A stretch of 64,000 nucleotides of DNA from Leptasterias polaris (Eukaryota > Echinodermata > Asteroidea > Forcipulatida > Asteriidae): the NCBI GenBank assembly GCA_037783415.1, contig JAZGTN010000097.1, forward strand, positions 4,340,001 through 4,404,000, read 5' to 3'. Below are positions 11,975-20,000 of this stretch, piece after piece. Every line of letters begins with the position of its first letter. The first letter of the stretch is position 1. The notes beneath the pieces are model-generated. The model was not told the origin of the DNA, did not search any database, and saw only the letters and a program-made list of their open reading frames with translations. A program made the position numbers and the translations under genes.

Positions 11975-12178
11975 TCAACCTGATGAGATATCATGAGAAC
12001 AGATGCCGACATTTTCAAGACAGCAGGTGAACACTGGCCAGTTGTTTTGTCATTTGTTTTTTAAACGATATTTGCTTAATTTTTCATTTGCCTTGCAAGG
12101 CAAACATTTTGATATTGAATTTATACACAAGTTTTTCAGAGATGAAAACATTTTGACAGAAAGGATCAAAACCAAGTT

Positions 12179-12184
12179 GTTTAT
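12179..12184 (-). terminator. Candidate polyadenylation signal for the long methyltransferase transcript
   Basis: TTTATT on the + strand is AATAAA on the - strand. It lies about 860 bases past the alternative stop at 13043. The long distance makes it tentative. Confidence 0.2.
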
Positions 12185-12789
12185 TCACAAAAAACAATCC
12201 CTATGATATTACACATCATTGGATTAGCAACTGAAAGTTGTTTAAGAAATACATGAGCTTGGTCTCTACTTACTGAAAATCTCCACAATTTTTCATGCAC
12301 TTATTTTAAACCACATTTGCAAAAACATTTATCATATTAAACTTGGCAGATAAAATGTTGAGGATTTTGAAAGTCTTTAGCCGCAGAAACCTAACTGTCT
12401 TACAGTGCATGTAGATCTATTTCAGGACTCCACGCATTATACATGATGGCGAAATCAGCTTCAGTGTCAAATCCAATATAATCGCAGCTTGGGGTCAGAG
12501 ATCAAAGGTCGGAAGCTCCAGGTCATCAATCCTTCCAAAAACGATTCACAGATCTAGTCTACCCCTGTAAAGACAAAAAAAAACGACAAGACTTGACAAA
12601 ATAAACCTTATCAGATGTCTGAATTTGAAAAGATCTTTGTTGGGTTGGGAAGGGAGAAAGTTATGAAACTCTTGCGATTTGGTATTAGTCAACAGCGTTG
12701 GCAGGAATTACGATATGAAAGTGTCCATAAACAAAATGCTAGTCATCTTCTTGCCCAAGAAAAAAGTTGGCCCCCCATCGTCGAACAGT

Positions 12790-12970
12790 GCATGCACAAC
12801 TTTCAGCCAGTGATAGTTCTTCTTTTAACCTCAGTGAGGGCACTGTTTTAGCTTGTGATGTTATATGCAAGAGAGTCTTCATTGGTAACAACTCTTGGCC
12901 AATGATAGGTCTCCCATTGACTTCAGTGAGGGCACCGTTTGAGCTTGTGATGTCATATGCAAGTCTATGC
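12790..12970. repeat. Imperfect two-copy tandem repeat
   Basis: Two units about 115 bases apart share GCCARTGATAG, CAGTGAGGGCAC, GCTTGTGATGT and ATATGCAAG. A diverged third copy of the family is at 37750-37835, so this is a dispersed repeat that duplicated locally. Confidence 0.55.
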
Positions 12971-13042
12971 TTACATTATGTACTTTTGAAACTGTGATTT
13001 TGCCAAAACTTGAGTCAAGACATACCTTTTATCCCTCCTCTC

Positions 13043-13112
13043 TCATGTGGATGAAGGTCCTGCTTCGTTGCTCTCTCCAGACTTTTTCCGCTTCAGGATT
13101 GCCTCTAAAAGT
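13043..13112 (-). CDS. Candidate alternative last exon of the isoaspartyl methyltransferase gene
   Basis: The - strand acceptor TTTCTTTGTTCTTTCCAG is very strong. If exon 7 is cut at AGGAAG|GTGGTA (last base 13912), the leftover AG plus this exon reads R, then LLEAILKRKKSGESNEAGPS plus ST and a TGA at 13043-13045. The isoform would be about 250 aa. Vertebrate PCMT1 is known to use a donor at the same place, giving RWK and RDEL C-termini. This exon does not encode RDEL, so the new tail is a prediction. In the other phase it also ends quickly. Transcript evidence is needed to choose. Confidence 0.4.
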
Positions 13113-13487
13113 CTGGAAAGAACAAAGAAATCAGGACCAAGGGAAAGCCATCCTTCATGAGGATGGGGAGAACCCAACCTGTCTGTATCTCCATTTTGCA
13201 AAAACATTGTATCTTGATTTCACAAAGTTGTTGTATCTAGTACGAAAATGCTCTGTGCAATATTGCTGTATCTCGGCAGGTACTTTTTTATGTGTACATC
13301 CGGGCTATTTTAAGCGAGATCAACATTTTAATAATTTCAAACTTGCACATCATGTAATTGCTATTTAAGGTTTTTCAACCGACATGACAAACTACTTTTA
13401 GAGTGACCATTAGATAGGTATTCAAACCAGTGAAATTTGACAGTCCTATCTTTTATCCTACAAAGTGTCACTCTATAAATGCAGTTA

Positions 13488-13493
13488 TTTATT
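13488..13493 (-). terminator. Candidate polyadenylation signal, short methyltransferase transcript
   Basis: TTTATT on the + strand (AATAAA on the - strand) lies about 410 bases past the stop at 13902. It sits between the normal stop and the alternative last exon, so its use would exclude that exon. Confidence 0.4.
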
Positions 13494-13901
13494 AGTGTTA
13501 GTATAGGTGGGGATTGTTACTACAAAAGAAGCTTGGTTTGAAACTCTGATGAAATCATGCATTTTTCACACAGTCACGCTAACTGCAATGTTACAACAAA
13601 TGCTCACAAAAGCTTGGAATGAATGTATCCCATGCTTTCCCACACAATGCCCAGAAATGTTAAGCTTTAACAGACACTTTCACACTTAAAGCGAATGTTA
13701 CATGAAACAATTGGGTCAAATGTAAGAATGCTTTTCATAATAATGACCCATGTCCCAGCCTCGTGAAATGACCCAGTTATCAAGCTACAGTACACAAGTT
13801 GGCTGTAATTATAGTTCAGTTTTCTTACTGCAGACTTTTGAGTAACAAAGAATTATCCAATTATTTTCTATATTATTTTTTAGTTTCTGAGTTAATGACT
13901 T

Positions 13902-14084
13902 TTAATACCACCTTCCTGGCCACTGGTGTTCTTTGCTCGTCAGTGGAACGTAGACCACGCCCATGAGGTTCTTCTTTGTAACACGACCCTCTTGATCTTT
14001 GTCGTATTGTTCCAGCATTTGATTGGCTCCTTGGGGACCCACTGGGATGATGAGGCGACCACCTGGTTTTAACTGCTCAATAAG
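13902..14084 (-). CDS. PCMT1: PCMT1 exon 7, C-terminus RWY
   Basis: It encodes [20 protein letters not shown] through [17 protein letters not shown] and TAA. The final AGGTGGTATTAA contains an internal donor AAG|GTGGTA at the position where vertebrates splice to change RWK to RDEL. Confidence 0.96.
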   Translation of the reverse strand, partial: LIEQLKPGGRLIIPVGPQGANQMLEQYDKDQEGRVTKKNLMGVVYVPLTSKEHQWPGRWY

Positions 14085-17000
14085 CTGTCAGTGAAAATCA
14101 ACACAAAATTTAAAAAATTGCACAAATTGGTAATGCTATAGAGGTCTAACCAATGAAGTTTAGTAAGTTGCATTTTTTTTTTTTTCAAAACACAGAATTT
14201 TCAGAAATGGCAGGATCTTCTTTTTTTAATGCAGAAATCCGCAGATCAATGCAGATAAGACCTGACATCACTGATTTTTCATGAATATTTCATAACCCTT
14301 TTCAGGTGAAAATTTCTTGCCTCAAAATGACTCAGAATTTTGTCTAATTGTTTTCATGATGGGAAACAACAGTACATGTTGATTCAGAAAAAAATCCAAA
14401 CTATTTTCAGCTGAATGGATGTGGGTTAATTATTGAGTCTACTGAGACAGAATTCTCACTTAGCTGTTGATTGCCCCTGTGCTCTTTAAAGGGATTAGGC
14501 AAGAGTGTTTGATGATAATGGCGACACTGTGTACTAATAAGTTTGCAACATCAATTATAAACTTACAGCTGGTGGTAGTATAGGAGCTGCTGCACCAACA
14601 TGAATCGCATCATACGGCCCTCCCTCTGGGTAACCCTTCCTTCCATCACCAACTGCATGTTAATAATTTGAAGAAGAGGAAATCAACTTATTATACTATT
14701 ATGATTAGCTATTAGTCAATTTTTTTTAATGTGGATTGATACAAATGATAGTTGAGCTTGCTGGGGCACGTTTTGGTGACCCCGACCAGAAACATGTTTG
14801 AGCCTCAGTCATCAGTATAAAGCGGTATAAAGCATGTTCAGTTAACCAAGTTGTTTAAAGTAATAATAATGTATTATTATTATTATTATTAAGTTGTTTA
14901 AAGTTGATAAATATAAATGTGGATAAATATAAAGACTAAGTTCCATTATTTGAGAATAATGTATCGAGAACATTAATAAAGCGCCATACAAGAACTAATT
15001 ATTATTATTACAGCCATCAAAACACAACACAGACAGACTTAAAGCACTAACCGACAAGCTTGATACGACCAGAGTCTAATAGATATGAATGTTCCTTGGC
15101 TACATTGCTGACTGACCAATCGACTAACTCCTTGATGTGATCGATACCTACTACTCGGCCGGTCTCACCAACCTGCACAAAAGATAAACACATACCCATT
15201 TCAATTTCCGAGGATTTAGAAACTGAAACGCCAAACTTGTGTTCACCTAATTATTTTAAATACTCTTCAACTGCTAATGCTGTGACCCATGACACCACTT
15301 GATTATAAAAATAGTGCAACCAGGAATTCTGCTCTTATGATGCCCTGTAAAGCACATCTTTCCAAAGAGCTGTAAGCACAGAATTCCAAGGTAAGCACAG
15401 CCATGAAATTGGGCCCAGCTGTGATGTCCGAAAGTTAATTGTTGTTAACCCTCTTGCTGTCTGACCATTCAATACCATTCACTGTGGTTTTGAATGATAG
15501 ATAAGCTATGCCAGCCTTGCAATATGATACCATGAGGGAATGCATGTACACAGTACACAGTTAGTTCTGTGCACAGTTGTGCCACCATACACAACTTTGG
15601 CAGTTGAATGGTTTCAAATTGTTGGTCAACTCACTTGAAAATGTTGCGAACAGTAGGAGGGTTAATAGTTAGAAACCTACAAATTACCAATCCAGATGAG
15701 ATTTCAGAAAATTGTAATACTTGGGTCTACAGACCAGATCATCCTGCCCCCTCCCTATGCCTGTACTTAACTTTTCTCTTGGTAAATTACATTACAATGA
15801 CCACAGAAACCAACAAATATAATTTCGGAACAATTTTTATGAATTGATTCGATATGTGTATTGAGACTTGGGACAGTCTTTGGAAGTCTCCCACAGGGTT
15901 GAATGTTTGGCCCTGTTGTAGTGGGCGATTGTGGTCTCTTCAAATGGTTACCCTTATAGACCATGTTACATTTGTTTACAGGTAGGTGACCTTGTACATT
16001 CTAAAGCGTTTCCTGCCGGGCAAGATACTGCACAGGCTTTATGGGAAAATTTACATTTTGTGTCATAATTTTCACATAAATTCAAAATTTACAAAAGCAA
16101 CAGCTGTACAGCTTTTGAGATGTCCCCCCTTTCTTCATATCAAAAGTTGAGAAAAATCACACAGTGCAATCTCCATAAAACATAAGATTTGTTGTTTTCT
16201 TCCATTGATCTGTGTACAAATGTGCCTGCAGGAAGTCCAGGCTCTGTGGCTCTTTTGTAAACATGTGATGTCACAGGTCACATCGTCTATACCATCATCA
16301 GTGTATTTCTTAAGACAACCAACCCATACTTCACAATGCCACAACAGTGTATTTTGAGGGACACACATGCTTTTATGTAAAGAGTACAGCCATTGCCCAA
16401 AGTGCTTCAACCAGAGTTGAAAAGCCACCAGCTGTGCTCAATTTCAATGGAACTTGGGCCACTGTTGGTGGAGGTACATGTAATGTTCTCAACCTTGGTC
16501 AATTTCTCCATTGAATCTGTGGCACTGATCGACATTACATACAAACACAATAGACCTTATGCATATGACGTCATTTGAGTAGGGCGCCCTCACCTAGAGG
16601 TCAAAAGGAAGATGCTCATTGGCCAGTCTTGTGCGCCGCGCGTACAAATCAGCGCGTTTCCATTGTTTCATCATCAGTTTACCTCTAAGATGGCGGCTTG
16701 GTGACGTCAATGCATAAGGTCTATAGAGGAAAGTGTGGCATGGGTTACTTCATCATTGTGAGTATGGCACATGTGAGATTTATGCTGGGTTCCCACAAAC
16801 TGTTTGAATCGAGCAAAAATTTCAAAGTCAATTATCAAAAGCAATCCTCAATATGAAATTATCCAGTATCATGCACCACATCATACTCCTGTGGTAAACA
16901 GATTGAGACAATGGACACTCACCATTAACCCCATACAAGCTGTCAGATAACCACTTCCTGAACCCACATCTAGTGCCGTGTTGCCTTCACCTAAGTGATC

Positions 17001-20000
17001 ATTCAGCAGCTCAAGAGCGTGTGCATGCTGGTGGAGAAGAATAAATACAAGTCAAAGGTCAGACCGTCATGTAGTTGTGGCGAGAATGAATATAAGTCAA
17101 AGGTCAGACCGTCGTGTAGTTGTGGCGAGAATGAATATAAGTCAAAGGTCACACTGTCATGAAGTTGTGGCGAGAATGAATATAAGTCAAAGGTCAGACC
17201 GTCGTGTAGTTGTGGCGAGAATGAATATAAGTCAAAGGTCACACTGTCATGAAGTTGTGGCGAGAATGAATATAAGTCAAAGGTCACACCGTCATGTAGT
17301 TGTGGCGAGAATGAATATAAGTCAAAGGTCAGACCATCATGTAGTTGTACAGGGAATGAATACAAGTCGAGGATCAGATCGTCACAGTTGTCACATAATG
17401 CCAATTTCGTCAAGGTAATCAATTTTGGTGAATCAAGTTTTGTTCAAATTCTTGATACACTTATTGCTGTTAACACTTTCACCAAGTATGCTTATGAAAG
17501 CAATTTTTTTAAATTTTCCCATTGTAAGGAATCATACTTTCGAATACATCACAATGGCATGGTGCAAAGTACTCTCGTACCTCAGTATTATTGGAAATGT
17601 ATGATTTGTGGTAGTAAACTGTTAAAGAGTAGTACAGTAAGCCCTCCAAAACAGCCCCCCCCCCCTTAACTTTGAAAATGGGGGCAGATACTCACCATGT
17701 GAGGTGCACTGATAGTAACGGCATAACCTGGATTTAACAAAAGGCAGACGGGAAATAAATTGAGTCTCTTTTAGAATATGGGATTCTTTGACCTTCAGTG
17801 TAACTCATAATTGACGAGCGCACAATACTATGGTAAATCCACCACATAACTTCAACTCCCTCGGACGGAACCTTCCTGGATTTACCAAAATCCAATAGTT
17901 CATGGTAATTCAACACCTATGATGGACTTGATAATATTGGTTTGACAAACCCATTTAAAGCCATCAAGGTAATACATGTAGTTTGCATGTGATACTGAAT
18001 CCATCAAAATCAGGCAAGGATTCTGGATGACCTAAGGAAATTGATTAACACAGAACAGGTTCTTGTAGTCAGTGCTCTAGATACCCGCATGGCACAGCAC
18101 TCCATGTATGGGAGGGGGCTCGGGAACTTAGTCACTCACCAATTCCTTGAGGAGAATCTGCATAAGGATCTGACTTGCTCTTGCTGTAGTTCTTCCTGTC
18201 TACTTGTTTCATCGCATTGTGTACACTGTCTGTTTTAATGATTCCATGGTCTGTGAATGAAGGGAATACATTCTAAGGTAAGTTGACAGTTCTTTAGTCT
18301 TCTACCAGAACAATATGAACTTGAATCCTTAGCACTAAGCTTGGGCGATAATGCTTTTTTTCATCCACGATATATCGTCAAAAATGTATCGCGATATTCG
18401 ATGATATTGCGATTAATTTGTGACGTCAACCAAAATTAACTCTTCAGCACTAAAACCACAGGAATTCTCTCTCACAAAGTGTGGCAGCGCATGCGCCTGA
18501 AACAAGAAACACCTACCAACAAGAGAGAATTAATCCTGCAGCTGGCCTCCTAAACCTAACTCATATCACAGAGGATTGCCGACCGAAACCGCTATCGTGT
18601 TTTTTAAATATTTTATTCTTTATGACTGCGTCAGTTGATGCCATTCCTCATAGAGACAACCCAATCCCCAATGGCCAATAAGATTTGTTGTCCATTTCAG
18701 GCAAGTTTTTGAAGACTAAAATTTGCAGCCAATCACGCACATTGTATTTGATCATGAATAAACTGTGCGCGATCTTTGCCAATGAGAAATTTGGTCCTCA
18801 CCGCGTGCGTATTTCTCAGCCTGGAGCTGCATGTAACATCACGTGTAGGACCACGTGCATGCAGTACACATGTGATCATGTTTGCGTGTACCGGTACATA
18901 TTCAACATGCTCCTGTGAGAGCGGTTCGTGGTGTGATATAGTCTTGGTTCCAAGACGCTCCAGTTGTGTAGTCATGAACACATGTAGTCACGAAAACCTA
19001 ACAGCTCTCCAAACTGCTCTCCCCACCCCACGAACCACTCGCCACCAGAGGGCGCTATCACAGAAATGATAGCGCCCTCTAGTGGCGAGTGGTTATTGGG
19101 GTGATAGCGGTTTAGATAGCGGTTAGGTTTTCATGACTACACAACTGGAGCGTCTTGGAACCAACACTAGATTCTGTAGTGTCTGTGTAAGACCGCCTGA
19201 ACGCGCCAAGGCTGTGATGTTGGTCTGTGTGAGACCGTCTGAACGCTAGGCTTTGATGTTGGTCTTTTCCAAGAATCCCAGTCGGGTTAGGATCACTTAG
19301 GGAGGGAATCTTGTGGTTGCGGTTGGTGACTTTCTATGTTTTTAAACAGCTCTATGTTGTTGCAATATCATCTCGATTAGGAAATGCATCGCGATACTTC
19401 ATCGAAACCGCGATTTGCCGATATAGCGATTAAAAAAAACCAGACACGATATCGTAATCGTTTAAGAAATGGTATCGCGATTTTTGATAATATCGTGGTA
19501 TCGCCCAAGCTTTCTCAGCACTATTATAATTAGTCTGCTTATTTTAGACAATCAAGTTAGAAACATGTTTAGCATTGAAGACGGAGTGTGGGTTGGGAAA
19601 GGATTGGGAAAGGATTGGGGTAGGATTGGGGTAGGATTGGGGTAGAAGAATGATCTAACATGACATGAGGAAAGTGTGTGTGAGACTGTGAGTACACAGT
19701 GCTTAACACACATCGGTGTAACTGTTCCGTCCCAACTTGACAATCGCACCAACTATAGTTGGGACTGGTCCCAACTTGAGTGTTAAAGTTGGGGCGTCCC
19801 AAGTTGGGACAGTAGTATATATATGTTGGGCGCGATCGGTCAATCTGCACGATCAACCGATCACGCTGTGCTACTGAAAGATCTATTGTTCGCGCAGCAA
19901 TCGGTCGATCGCGCAACAATCGGTCGATCGTGCAACGAACATCTTTGCGCGATCGACTGATCGCGCTACAAGTATTATTTGCGCGATCGACCGATCATGC

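Larger units (their letters stand above)
8271..13042. other. Intergenic, tail to tail, repeat-rich
   Basis: No coding exon is supported between the two convergent genes. Besides the SINE and MITEs listed separately there is an imperfect tandem pair at about 12790-12970 (CAGTGAGGGCACTGTTT and CAGTGAGGGCACCGTTT, each followed by GCTTGTGATGT and ATATGCAAG). A related piece is at 37750-37835. Confidence 0.5.

Noticed and set aside
12967..13368. 133-codon + strand ORF
   Set aside because: It overlaps the better supported - strand alternative exon, has no family resemblance and a composition typical of chance ORFs.
17003..17422. Long repeat ORFs on both strands over the 45-bp minisatellite
   Set aside because: The unit is 45 bp, a multiple of three, so any frame without a stop stays open. 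It is an intron of PCMT1.
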